A DNA stretch of 64,000 bases, taken from assembly GCA_003249225.1 (NCBI GenBank), contig QKJQ01000021.1, forward strand, positions 1 to 64,000, given 5' to 3'. This DNA comes from Clostridia bacterium (GTDB lineage Bacteria > Bacillota > Clostridia > Lachnospirales > Lachnospiraceae). The first letter of the stretch is position 1; the number at the start of each line of letters is the position of its first letter. The notes beneath the pieces are model-generated. The model worked only from the letters and a program-made list of their open reading frames with translations, had not been told where the DNA came from and made no database searches. This document shows, piece after piece, positions 7,701 to 16,250 of this stretch. The position numbers and the translations under genes are program-made.

Positions 7701-10253
7701 ATGGCAGGATTAGAGCAATTTCGTATCAGAAAAAGCGAAAGAATCCAACATTTGGTTGACAACTTGTATGCAAAGCTTCCCGAGATTGAAGCAGACAGAG
7801 CAGTACTTCTTACCGAATCTTATCGCCAGACAGAAGGCGAACCAATCATTTCAAGGCGTGCCAAAGCCTTTTCCCACATTCTTAAAAATATCCCGATTAT
7901 TATACGAGACGAAGAATTGGTGGTTGGCAGTTCCAGTATTGCACCACGCGGATGCCAGACATTCCCTGAATTTTCTTTCAGCTGGCTGGAATCAGAATTT
8001 GATACCGTTGAGACCCGCAGTGCAGATCCATTCTACATTTCAGAAGAAACAAAAAATAAATTAAAAAGCATTCATCCTTACTGGGCAGGAAAGACGACCA
8101 GTGAACTTGCGACTTCCCTGATGGCACCGGAAGCAATCAAATCCATGGAGCATGATGTCTTTACAACAGGTAATTATTTTTACAATGGTGTTGGCCATAT
8201 TACCGTTGCTTACGACAAGGTGTTGAAGATCGGATTTGATGGTATATATAAGGAAGCACTGGAAGAAGATCAGAAGCTGAAGGTTTCCGATGCAGAATAT
8301 GCTAAAAAGCATTATTTTCTGGAAGCAGTCATGATCAGCTGCAAAGCAGTTATTGCTTATGCGAACCGTTATGCAGAACTTGCAGCAAAACAGGCAGATG
8401 CGCTTGAGGCAGGAACCATACGAAATGTGAGCAATGCTGCATCATTATCAAACCGTGTGGCAGAACTCAGACAGATCGCCGAGAACTGCAAAAGAGTACC
8501 GGAGTTCGGTGCTGCTTCATTTTTTGAAGCATGTCAGTCTTTCTGGTTCGTACAGCAGCTTTTACAGGTAGAATCAAGCGGACATTCCATATCACCCGGT
8601 CGTTTTGACCAATATATGTATCCATACTACAAAAAAGATCTTGATGCAGGAAAAATCACAAGAGAGTCCGCACAGGAACTGATTGATTGTATCTGGGTAA
8701 AATTAAATGATTTAAATAAAGTAAGAGACGCTGTTTCAGCAGAAGGATTTGCAGGCTACAGTCTGTTCCAGAATCTGATTGTCGGCGGACAGAATGCAGC
8801 AGGCGAAGATGTGACGAATGATCTGTCTTTCATGTGCATCGAAGCAGCCATGCATATACAGCTTCCGCAGCCGTCCCTGTCTGTACGTGTCTGGAACAAG
8901 ACACCACAGGAACTGATGATTAAAGCGGCAGAGCTTACAAGGACAGGTGTTGGTCTTCCGGCATATTACAACGACGAAGTTATCATTCCGGCGCTGGTAA
9001 GCAGAGGGCTTACGTTAGAACATGCCAGAGACTATGCAATCATTGGATGTGTGGAACCACAAAAGCCAGGTATGACGGATGGCTGGCACGATGCCGCCTT
9101 CTTCAACATGTGCAGACCGCTTGAACTGGTATTCAGCAATGGTTACTCCCGTGGGGAACGAATCAGTATCCAGACCGGAGATGTTACAAAGATGAAGACA
9201 TTTGATGAGTTCTACGATGCTTACAAAGCTCAGATGAACTATCAGATCGGACTTCTTGTGAATTCTGATAACTCCATCGATGTGGCTCATGCTACACGGT
9301 GTCCGCTTCCCTTTGAATCCTGTATGGTCGATGACTGCATCAAACGAGGCATCAGCATTCAGGAAGGTGGTGCGGTATATAACTTTACCGGACCTCAGGG
9401 CTTTGGTATAGCCAACATGGCAGATGCTCTTTATGTGATTAAAACACTTGTTTATGAGCAGAAGAAAATCTCTATGGCAGAACTAAAAGAAGCACTGGAC
9501 GTTAACTTTGGCATTCCAAATGAAAAGACCATTACTGAACTTGCAAAATCAGTTCTTAGCGGTATGAAAGCAGCAGGAAAGGATATCAGTGCTGCAACGG
9601 CAGCGCAGGTAATTGCGGCTATTACAAAAGAATATATGAGTCATGATTATAAATATCTGCTTGATATGATCGAAGACGTACCGAAATTCGGTAATGACAT
9701 CGAGGAAGTGGATGAGATGGCAAGAGACGCCGCTTATACGTATACAAAACCGTTGGAGACTTTCTTTAATCCGCGTGGCGGTCAGTATCAGGCAGGTTTG
9801 TATCCGGTATCAGCCAATGTGCCCCTTGGTGCACAGACTGGGGCAACACCGGATGGAAGACTTGCCGGTGCTCCGATCGCAGATGGTGTTTCACCAGTTG
9901 CCGGACGTGATGTGAACGGACCTACAGCAGCTGCAAATTCAGTATCAAAGCTGGATCATTTTATCGCCTCAAACGGTACTCTGTTCAACCAGAAGTTCCA
10001 TCCAAGTGCGTTAAAAGGACAAAAGGGTCTTGAGAATTTTGTAGCTTTGATACGGGCATTCTTTGATCAGAAAGGAATGCATATGCAGTTCAATGTAGTA
10101 AGCCGTGAAACCTTGCTGGATGCACAGAAGCATCCGGAGAATTACAAAGGTCTCGTTGTGCGTGTGGCAGGATACAGTGCGTTGTTCACTACGTTATCAA
10201 AATCATTGCAGGATGATATCATACATCGTACCGAGCATATGAGCGGAATTTAA
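7701..10253 (+). CDS. Glycyl-radical (B12-independent) 1,2-propanediol dehydratase
   Basis: Dehydrates 1,2-propanediol to propionaldehyde in the microcompartment lumen using a protein glycyl radical and a thiyl radical. The 850 residues match the pyruvate-formate-lyase-like family. The active-site loop is GCVEP with Cys450 and Glu452, as in glycerol/propanediol dehydratases and choline lyase. The radical site is Gly824 in RVAGYSALF near the C-terminus. Neighbouring aldolase, PduP and PduL genes argue for propanediol rather than choline as substrate. GAAAGGGG lies 6 bases before ATG 7701. No N-terminal encapsulation extension is visible, so it may be recruited through partner proteins. It is the first gene of the operon. 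Exact substrate is inference from context. Confidence 0.92.
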   Translation: MAGLEQFRIRKSERIQHLVDNLYAKLPEIEADRAVLLTESYRQTEGEPIISRRAKAFSHILKNIPIIIRDEELVVGSSSIAPRGCQTFPEFSFSWLESEFDTVETRSADPFYISEETKNKLKSIHPYWAGKTTSELATSLMAPEAIKSMEHDVFTTGNYFYNGVGHITVAYDKVLKIGFDGIYKEALEEDQKLKVSDAEYAKKHYFLEAVMISCKAVIAYANRYAELAAKQADALEAGTIRNVSNAASLSNRVAELRQIAENCKRVPEFGAASFFEACQSFWFVQQLLQVESSGHSISPGRFDQYMYPYYKKDLDAGKITRESAQELIDCIWVKLNDLNKVRDAVSAEGFAGYSLFQNLIVGGQNAAGEDVTNDLSFMCIEAAMHIQLPQPSLSVRVWNKTPQELMIKAAELTRTGVGLPAYYNDEVIIPALVSRGLTLEHARDYAIIGCVEPQKPGMTDGWHDAAFFNMCRPLELVFSNGYSRGERISIQTGDVTKMKTFDEFYDAYKAQMNYQIGLLVNSDNSIDVAHATRCPLPFESCMVDDCIKRGISIQEGGAVYNFTGPQGFGIANMADALYVIKTLVYEQKKISMAELKEALDVNFGIPNEKTITELAKSVLSGMKAAGKDISAATAAQVIAAITKEYMSHDYKYLLDMIEDVPKFGNDIEEVDEMARDAAYTYTKPLETFFNPRGGQYQAGLYPVSANVPLGAQTGATPDGRLAGAPIADGVSPVAGRDVNGPTAAANSVSKLDHFIASNGTLFNQKFHPSALKGQKGLENFVALIRAFFDQKGMHMQFNVVSRETLLDAQKHPENYKGLVVRVAGYSALFTTLSKSLQDDIIHRTEHMSGI

Positions 10254-10388
10254 CTTGAGAATTGTTCACTGCTTTTGATGTTGTAATGAAGTAATAGACA
10301 GTAGGAAGCAGACAGCGAATATTCGTCTGGGATGTTAATGCCAGCGAACAGAAAGCTTACTTCTAAATTATGTAAGGATGGAGAAAAG

Positions 10389-11159
10389 ATGACGGGTCGA
10401 ATATTTGACATACAACGTTTTTCCGTTCATGACGGTCCTGGAATCCGAACCATTGTTTTCTTAAAAGGATGTCCATTTCGCTGTAAGTGGTGCTGTAATC
10501 CGGAATCACAGGAATTTGGATTTCAGACCATGCAGATGAACGGAAAAGTTAAGCAGGCCGGCAGAGATGTGACCGTGGAAGAAGTCATGAAGATCATCCG
10601 CAAGGACCAGCCGTATTATCACCGTTCCGGTGGTGGCGTTACCTTATCCGGCGGAGAGTTCCTGGCACAGAGCGATTTTGCCAGAGAACTGCTAATGACC
10701 TGTAAGAACGAGGGCTATCACACAGCAGTCGAGAGTACAGCAGGACTCGACTTTGAGATTATAGAAAAGGTTCTTCCCTATATAGACCAGTATCTTATGG
10801 ATATCAAACATATGAATCCAAAGAAGCACGCGGAATTTACCGGAAGATCCAATGAATTGATCCTTGAGAATGCAAGAAAGATCGCAGCATCCGATACTGA
10901 ACTGATCATCCGGGTTCCGGTCGTTCCGACTTTTAATGCAACAAAAGAAGAAATCCATGACATTGCAGCTTTCGCTGCAACGCTTCCCGGAGTAAAAGAA
11001 CTGCATCTTCTTCCCTATCACCGATATGGAGAGGGAAAGTACGAAGCGCTTGGCCGCCCCTATGAAATGGCACACATAAAGACCATGTCGGATGAAGAAG
11101 CAGAAATCTTGCTTCTCGAAGCAAAGAAATCAGGTCTGACCTGTCAGATCGGAGGATAA
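10389..11159 (+). CDS. Glycyl-radical enzyme activating protein (radical SAM)
   Basis: Generates the glycyl radical on the upstream dehydratase by reductive cleavage of S-adenosylmethionine. I place the start at ATG 10389 (protein begins MTGRIFDIQRFSVHDGPGIR); an open frame to 10332 adds only a non-conserved leader. The [4Fe-4S] motif is Cys28-x3-Cys32-x2-Cys35. GGGVTLSGGE at about residues 80-90 is the family SAM-binding segment. At 256 residues it lacks the cysteine-rich ferredoxin-like insert seen in many activases (for example CutD), so it resembles the simple PflA form. The electron donor may be external, and PduS in the same operon is a candidate. The 135-base gap after the dehydratase holds a small CAGAC/GTCTG hairpin (10310-10330). 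Confidence 0.92.
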   Translation: MTGRIFDIQRFSVHDGPGIRTIVFLKGCPFRCKWCCNPESQEFGFQTMQMNGKVKQAGRDVTVEEVMKIIRKDQPYYHRSGGGVTLSGGEFLAQSDFARELLMTCKNEGYHTAVESTAGLDFEIIEKVLPYIDQYLMDIKHMNPKKHAEFTGRSNELILENARKIAASDTELIIRVPVVPTFNATKEEIHDIAAFAATLPGVKELHLLPYHRYGEGKYEALGRPYEMAHIKTMSDEEAEILLLEAKKSGLTCQIGG

Positions 11160-11163
11160 TCAT

Positions 11164-11562
11164 ATGGATAAGTTTTTATCAGAACTTGCAGGGGAAAAGA
11201 TGAGAATCATTCAGGAAATTGTACCGGGAAAGCAGATCACCATCGCTCATGTTATTGCAAATCCGGATCGTGAACTGTTAACACAGGTCCACAAAGCACA
11301 AGGCGAAGCGGTTTACAGCGAAATGCCAACAGAAGCGGGTGCGGCAATTGGCATTCTGACAATAACACCTGGTGAGACAGCCGTTATTGCAGCCGATATA
11401 GCAATCAAGACCTCGGGTGTCCGGTTATCTAAGATCGATCTGACAACCGGGACGCTTATCATAACAGGCAGTGTATCAGAAGTTGAGGAATCCATGCGGG
11501 CAGTTGTCCTGTATGCAGAGAACAAATTAGGGTTTGAGGTATGCAGCATCACAGTAAGTTAG
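11164..11562 (+). CDS. pduU: Microcompartment shell protein, circularly permuted BMC (PduU/EutS-like)
   Basis: A hexameric shell tile with the circularly permuted BMC fold. The 132-residue protein carries the family signature (RIIQEIVPGKQITIAHVIAN, then ITPGETAVIAADIA, then LIITGSVSEVEESM) and aligns by eye with EutS and PduU over its whole length. GGAGGATAATC lies just before ATG 11164, and the gene starts 4 bases after the activase stop, so the two are translationally linked. PduU-type hexamers close their central pore with a small beta barrel and are thought to sit in the facets. Placing it next to the activase is typical of glycyl-radical microcompartment operons. Confidence 0.92.
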   Translation: MDKFLSELAGEKMRIIQEIVPGKQITIAHVIANPDRELLTQVHKAQGEAVYSEMPTEAGAAIGILTITPGETAVIAADIAIKTSGVRLSKIDLTTGTLIITGSVSEVEESMRAVVLYAENKLGFEVCSITVS

Positions 11563-11634
11563 TTCATAGGCATACTTAAAAAATAGAAGAAACCATCATA
11601 TTATTATGAGAATATAATTCAGGAGGAAAAAAGA

Positions 11635-12447
11635 ATGGCATCGGAATACGAAATCAAAAAACAGATCTGTGAAATCGGAAGACGCATTTATGACAAAGGA
11701 ATGGTAGCATCAAACGACGGTAACATTTCCGTAAGAATCAGCGAGAATGAATTTTTATGTACACCTACAGGTGTGAGCAAAGGATTTATGACACCGGAGT
11801 ACATTTGTAAAGTAGATAGAGACGGTAAAGTAATCCAGGCTAATGCAGGATTCAAACCTTCTTCAGAAATCAAAATGCACATGAGAGTATACAAAAAAAG
11901 ACCGGATGTTATGTCAGTCGTACATGCTCATCCTATCTATGCAACAAGCTTTGCAATCGCTGGTATTCCACTTTCCGCACCAATTATGCCGGAAGCTGTT
12001 ATTACACTTGGCTGTGTACCGATCGCTGAATACGGCACACCTTCCACAGAAGAAATCCCGGATGCAGTAGAGAAATACTTAGAGCACTTTGATGCAGTTC
12101 TTCTTGAGAACCATGGTGCACTTTCCTTCTCCGATTCACTTCTTAACGCATACCACAAGATGGAATCCTTAGAGTTCTATGCACAGTTATTATTCAACGC
12201 AAAACTTCTTGGAGGCCCAAAGGAACTCAGCCAGGCACAGGTTCAGCGTCTGTATGAAATCAGACAGGCATTTGGTATGAAGGGCAAACACCCGGCTGAT
12301 CTTTGCCTTAACATGAAAGGCGGCACTGCAAACTGTCACAACTGCAATCCTACAACAAAGATGACAGAAACAGCAGGCGGAGCAGCATCTGCTGATGTAG
12401 TAGCTGAAATCACAAAGAAAGTTATGGAACAGCTTGGTTTAAAATAA
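11635..12447 (+). CDS. fucA: Class II fuculose/rhamnulose-1-phosphate aldolase with C-terminal encapsulation helix
   Basis: Cleaves L-fuculose-1-phosphate (or L-rhamnulose-1-phosphate) to DHAP and L-lactaldehyde, the precursor of propanediol. The aldolase domain fills about residues 5-215 with zinc ligands His97 and His99 (VVHAHP) and His160 (ENHGAL), and catalytic Glu78 (FKPSSEIKMH). A cysteine/histidine-bearing linker (ANCHNCNP, about 236-243) follows. The protein ends in an amphipathic helix, ADVVAEITKKVMEQLGLK (253-270), that looks like the N-terminal encapsulation helices of the next two enzymes. This suggests it is packed inside the compartment, as proposed for fucose/rhamnose-type glycyl-radical BMCs. 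AGGAGG precedes the ATG. Which sugar phosphate is preferred cannot be read from sequence. Confidence 0.9.
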   Translation: MASEYEIKKQICEIGRRIYDKGMVASNDGNISVRISENEFLCTPTGVSKGFMTPEYICKVDRDGKVIQANAGFKPSSEIKMHMRVYKKRPDVMSVVHAHPIYATSFAIAGIPLSAPIMPEAVITLGCVPIAEYGTPSTEEIPDAVEKYLEHFDAVLLENHGALSFSDSLLNAYHKMESLEFYAQLLFNAKLLGGPKELSQAQVQRLYEIRQAFGMKGKHPADLCLNMKGGTANCHNCNPTTKMTETAGGAASADVVAEITKKVMEQLGLK

Positions 12448-12491
12448 GATAAGACTTGCAGGATCTTGACTTTCCAAAGGAGGATTACAAA

Positions 12492-13880
12492 ATGGCAGTC
12501 AATGAAGCGCAGATACAGGATATCGTACGGCAGGTCTTAAAGAGCATGAATGTCGCAGGAGTTTCCTGTACTGGAAACGGAATATTCGAATCCATGGAAG
12601 AGGCGATTGAGGCTTCCATGAAAGCACAAAAAGTAATGAAAAAGATGTCGATGGACGGACGCGAGAAAATCATTGCGAACATCCGTAAGAAAACCATGGA
12701 GAATGCAGAAGTTCTTGCACGCATGGCAGTGGAAGAGACCGGCATGGGAAATGTTAGTCACAAGATCTTAAAGAACCAGCTTGTGGCTGAGAAGACCCCG
12801 GGAACGGAAGACATCACAACAACGGCATGGTCGGGAGATCGTGGACTTACGCTTACCGAGATGGGGCCTTTTGGCGTGATCGGAGCAATTACTCCGTGTA
12901 CAAATCCGAGTGAAACAATCATTTGCAACAGCATTGGAATGATTGCAGGAGGCAATACCGTCGTATTCAATCCTCATCCGGCAGCCATCAAAGTATCAAA
13001 TTATGCGGTACAGCTCGTAAATGAAGCAAGCATTGAAGCCGGTGGACCTGGGAATGTAGCAGTCTCTGTTACAAAGCCTACCATGGAATCAAGCAGCATC
13101 ATGATGAAGCACCCAAGCATTCAGCTTATTGTTGCTACCGGTGGACCGGGTGTTGTTACAACCGTCCTTTCCTCCGGAAGAAGAGGAATCGGTGCAGGTG
13201 CGGGAAACCCTCCGGCCCTTGTCGATGAGACCGCCGATATCAGAAAAGCGGCAGCTGATATAGTGAACGGATGTACCTTTGATAATAATCTTCCCTGTAT
13301 TGCAGAAAAAGAAGTGGTTGCTGTCTCCAGTATTATGGACGAACTCATGCATTACATGATAGAAGAAAACGGATGTTATCTCCTTAGCAAAGAGGAACAG
13401 GATAAGTTAACTAGTGTTGTCATAACAGAAAAAGGTCTGAACAGAAAATGTGTTGGAAAAGATGCAATTACACTTCTTTCCATGATCGGTGTTAAAGCAC
13501 CATCGACCACAAGATGCCTGATTTTTGAAGGACCAAAGGAACACAAGCTGATTGCAGAAGAACTGATGATGCCGATCCTTGGCATTGTACGTGCCAAAGA
13601 TGTAGACGATGCCATTGAACAGGCTGTATGGCTTGAACATGGCAACCGCCATTCGGCACATATGCATTCAAAGAACATTGATAACCTTACGAAATACGGA
13701 AAAGCAATTGATACAGCAATTTTTGTTAAAAACGCACCTTCCTATGCAGCCATTGGTTTTGGCGGCGAAGGGTTCTGTACCTTTACAATTGCGAGCCGTA
13801 CCGGTGAGGGGCTGACATCAGCAGCAACCTTTACAAAGAGAAGAAGATGTGTAATGTCAGACAGTCTTTGTATACGATAG
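12492..13880 (+). CDS. pduP: CoA-acylating propionaldehyde dehydrogenase (PduP-like) with N-terminal encapsulation peptide
   Basis: Oxidises propionaldehyde to propionyl-CoA with NAD+. The start is ATG 12492, preceded by AAAGGAGGATT; the open frame to 12456 only adds leader codons. Residues 1-20 (NEAQIQDIVRQVLKSMNV) form the amphipathic helix typical of BMC cargo. The aldehyde dehydrogenase fold follows from about residue 40, with the catalytic cysteine Cys269 in FDNNLPCIAEKE, as in PduP and EutE. The length of 462 residues is normal for PduP. It regenerates NADH for the alcohol dehydrogenase encoded immediately downstream, and its product feeds PduL. Confidence 0.93.
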   Translation: MAVNEAQIQDIVRQVLKSMNVAGVSCTGNGIFESMEEAIEASMKAQKVMKKMSMDGREKIIANIRKKTMENAEVLARMAVEETGMGNVSHKILKNQLVAEKTPGTEDITTTAWSGDRGLTLTEMGPFGVIGAITPCTNPSETIICNSIGMIAGGNTVVFNPHPAAIKVSNYAVQLVNEASIEAGGPGNVAVSVTKPTMESSSIMMKHPSIQLIVATGGPGVVTTVLSSGRRGIGAGAGNPPALVDETADIRKAAADIVNGCTFDNNLPCIAEKEVVAVSSIMDELMHYMIEENGCYLLSKEEQDKLTSVVITEKGLNRKCVGKDAITLLSMIGVKAPSTTRCLIFEGPKEHKLIAEELMMPILGIVRAKDVDDAIEQAVWLEHGNRHSAHMHSKNIDNLTKYGKAIDTAIFVKNAPSYAAIGFGGEGFCTFTIASRTGEGLTSAATFTKRRRCVMSDSLCIR

Positions 13881-13896
13881 ATTAGGAGGAAGAGAC

Positions 13897-15090
13897 ATGG
13901 AAATGAATTCCGCAGCAATAGAAGATATTGTAAAACAGGTGCTTGCGGGCATGAAGGATGTTCCGGCAGCAAGCAAAGCCGCTGGACCTATTCCGGCAAC
14001 ATCACGTGCTGCCATGCTGACTGGTATCGAAAAATTTGAAATGAAAGAATTCAAGATCCCGGAACTTGGCGATAATGACATTCTTGTAAAAGTAGAAGGA
14101 TGCGGTATCTGCGGTACAGATGCACATGAATACAAAAGAGACCCATTTGGTCTGATTCCAATTGTTTTAGGACATGAAGGAACCGGCGAAATCGTAAAGA
14201 TGGGTAAGAATGTAAAGAAAGACAGTGCGGGAAAGACACTTTCTCTTGGTGATAAAGTGGTAACCTGTATGATCTTCAAGGATAACCCGGACATTACTAT
14301 GTTCGACTTGAACAAGCAGAACGTTGGCGGTGCTGATGTATACGGTCTTCTTCCGGATGATGAAACACATCTCAACGGATGGTTCGCAGATTATCTTGTG
14401 ATCCGCGGCGGTTCTACGGTATTCAATGTAAGCGATCTTGATCTTGAATCACGTATTCTGATCGAGCCATGTGCCGTATTGATCCATGCAGTAGAAAGAG
14501 CAAAAACAACCAACATTTTACGTTTTAACAGCCGCGTTGTCGTTCAGGGATGTGGACCGATCGGTCTGATCTGTATCGCAGTACTTCGTACCATGGGTAT
14601 TGAGAACATCGTTGCAGTCGACGGAGAAGATAAACGTCTTGACTTTGCAAAAGAGATGGGCGCAACAAAAGTGGTAAACTTTAAGAATCATAAAGGCATT
14701 GAAGCTTTAGCAGAAGGTGTAAAAGATGCCTTCGGCGGCTATTATGCAGATTTTGGATTCCAGTGTACAGGTTCTCCTGTCGGACACTCCAACATCTATA
14801 AATTCATCCGTAACGGTGGCGGGCTTTGTGAACTTGGCTTCTTCATCAATGGCGGAGACGCAACCATTAACCCGCACTTTGACCTTTGTTCCAAAGAGAT
14901 CACACTGGTTGGATCCTGGGTATATACCCTTCGTGATTATGCAACGACCTTTGATTTCTTAAAGAGAGCAAATGCGATCGGACTTCCAATGTCCAAGCTG
15001 ATCACTCACAAGTATAAACTTGAAGATATCAACGAAGGCTTCATAACAAATGTTAAGATGGAAGGCTTGAAGATAGCTATTGTAAACTAG
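13897..15090 (+). CDS. Zinc-dependent alcohol dehydrogenase with N-terminal encapsulation peptide
   Basis: A medium-chain (MDR) dehydrogenase of 397 residues. The first 25 residues (NSAAIEDIVKQVLAGMKD) repeat the cargo-helix pattern of the upstream aldehyde dehydrogenase, and the catalytic domain starts near residue 40. The zinc-site elements GCGICGTDAHE and LGHEGTG are intact, as is the nucleotide motif VQGCGPIGLI. The four-cysteine structural zinc loop is not evident. Likely roles are NADH-dependent reduction of lactaldehyde to propanediol, of propionaldehyde to propanol, or both; the sequence cannot decide. Classical pdu operons use an iron-dependent PduQ here, so this is a different family doing the reductive half. 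TAGGAGGAAGAG precedes the start. Confidence 0.88.
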   Translation: MEMNSAAIEDIVKQVLAGMKDVPAASKAAGPIPATSRAAMLTGIEKFEMKEFKIPELGDNDILVKVEGCGICGTDAHEYKRDPFGLIPIVLGHEGTGEIVKMGKNVKKDSAGKTLSLGDKVVTCMIFKDNPDITMFDLNKQNVGGADVYGLLPDDETHLNGWFADYLVIRGGSTVFNVSDLDLESRILIEPCAVLIHAVERAKTTNILRFNSRVVVQGCGPIGLICIAVLRTMGIENIVAVDGEDKRLDFAKEMGATKVVNFKNHKGIEALAEGVKDAFGGYYADFGFQCTGSPVGHSNIYKFIRNGGGLCELGFFINGGDATINPHFDLCSKEITLVGSWVYTLRDYATTFDFLKRANAIGLPMSKLITHKYKLEDINEGFITNVKMEGLKIAIVN

Positions 15091-15100
15091 GAGGAACAGC

Positions 15101-15418
15101 ATGAACGGGAATGCGGTCGGATTTATAGAAGTGTATGGACTTGTCGCAGCGTTTGCGGCATGTGATGCCGGATGTAAGGCAGCAGATGTTACGGTTGAGC
15201 CCTTTGACCGTAATAAGCCGGCGAATGCAGACAAACTTCCAGTTCCATTGATTGTATGTGTTAAATTCCGTGGCAGCGTTGAAGATGTAAAAGCCGCTGT
15301 GGAAGCTGCAGAAGTTGCAGTGAACGCATTGACAGGTGTTGTATCAAAGCATGTGATTGCCAATGTGGAATCAGGTGTTGATCCGATGCTTCATCTCAAC
15401 GGGCTTGATAAGAACTAA
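15101..15418 (+). CDS. BMC-domain hexameric shell protein
   Basis: A single-BMC-domain protein of 105 residues that would form hexagonal facet tiles. It opens with GNAVGFIEVYGLVAAFAACD and contains the family helix VEDVKAAVEAAEVAV. A ten-residue insertion after the second strand (DRNKPANADK) and a slightly longer tail distinguish it from canonical PduA/PduJ proteins. TAGGAGGAACAGC lies before the ATG and the gene begins 10 bases after the alcohol dehydrogenase. It is the first of three consecutive BMC hexamer genes, which probably mix to tune pore properties. Confidence 0.9.
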   Translation: MNGNAVGFIEVYGLVAAFAACDAGCKAADVTVEPFDRNKPANADKLPVPLIVCVKFRGSVEDVKAAVEAAEVAVNALTGVVSKHVIANVESGVDPMLHLNGLDKN

Positions 15419-15447
15419 CGCAATCAGTCGGAAATGGAGGATAAGCT

Positions 15448-15732
15448 ATGAAATCAATGGGTTTTATTGAACTTCAGAGCGTAACAGCAGCAATAGAAGC
15501 ACTTGACACGATGTGTAAAGCAGCTGATGTTGAATTTGTTACCTGGGAGCGAAAATTAGGCGGAAGGCTTGTAACCGTAGTTGTTCAGGGCGAAATGTCA
15601 GCAGTGAAAGCGGCCGTTGATGCGGCAGCTGCTACAGCACTCATTCAGCCATGTGTTACCCTGGTCCTTGCCAACCCGCACGAAGAAACATGTCGCATGG
15701 TCGAGTTAAGCGCACAAAAGCTAAGGCGGTGA
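15448..15732 (+). CDS. BMC-domain hexameric shell protein (PduA/PduJ-like)
   Basis: A 94-residue single BMC domain close to the canonical size. It begins KSMGFIELQSVTAAIEALD and ends LANPHEETCRMVELSAQ. The loop that lines the hexamer pore (around GGRLV, residues 37-41) is short and glycine-rich, as in small-metabolite-permeable tiles. ATGGAGGATAAGC gives a strong ribosome binding site. The stop (15730-15732) lies within the ribosome binding region of the next shell gene, so translation is probably coupled. Confidence 0.92.
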   Translation: MKSMGFIELQSVTAAIEALDTMCKAADVEFVTWERKLGGRLVTVVVQGEMSAVKAAVDAAAATALIQPCVTLVLANPHEETCRMVELSAQKLRR

Positions 15733-15737
15733 TGTAG

Positions 15738-16250
15738 ATGGCAGAAAGCAACGAAAGCAATGACAAGAAGAAGGTGAGTTTCGAAGTTGAAAAAAAAGAA
15801 ACTCAGACCAGAAAAAAAGCAGTCATGACAGGAACTCAGAAGACGAAAACTTCGGGAACCGAAAGCAAAGCTGCAGAAGTTAAAAATCAGGCGGAAAAAC
15901 CGCTGATTATAAATGAAACAAACACAAAATCAAATGGGAAACCTGAAACAAATTTAAAGGAGGAAATAAAAATGGCACAGGAAGCATTGGGAATGGTAGA
16001 AACAAGAGGTTTGGTTGCAGCAATCGAGGCTGCTGATTCTATGTTAAAGGCAGCAAACGTAGTACTTGTAGGAACAGAGAAAATCGGATCTGGTCTTGTA
16101 AGCGTTATGGTTCGCGGAGACGTAGGAGCTGTTAAAGCAGCAGTTGAGACAGGTGCATCTACGGCATCTAAACTCGGCGAAGTAGTAGCTACACACGTAA
16201 TTCCTCGTCCTCACACAGATGTTGAGAAAATCTTACCTTCCTTAAAATAA
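15738..16250 (+). CDS. BMC-domain hexameric shell protein with optional 78-residue N-terminal extension
   Basis: The BMC domain is a standard PduA/PduJ type ([18 protein letters not shown] onward, 92 residues). It is reached by two in-frame starts. ATG 15738 gives a 170-residue protein whose first 78 residues are Lys/Glu/Thr/Ser-rich and probably disordered; its ribosome binding site AAGGCGGTGA overlaps the end of the previous gene. ATG 15972 has a near-perfect AAAGGAGG 8 bases upstream and gives only the canonical tile. I expect the short form to dominate and the long form to be minor, which recalls the paired starts of PduB and PduB'. The extension is read as coding because the frame stays open through 78 codons, but this is not proof. 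Confidence 0.85.
   Translation: MAESNESNDKKKVSFEVEKKETQTRKKAVMTGTQKTKTSGTESKAAEVKNQAEKPLIINETNTKSNGKPETNLKEEIKMAQEALGMVETRGLVAAIEAADSMLKAANVVLVGTEKIGSGLVSVMVRGDVGAVKAAVETGASTASKLGEVVATHVIPRPHTDVEKILPSLK

Noticed and set aside
13857..14375. 172-codon minus-strand frame
   Set aside because: Shadow of the zinc alcohol dehydrogenase, whose domain and encapsulation helix are clear.
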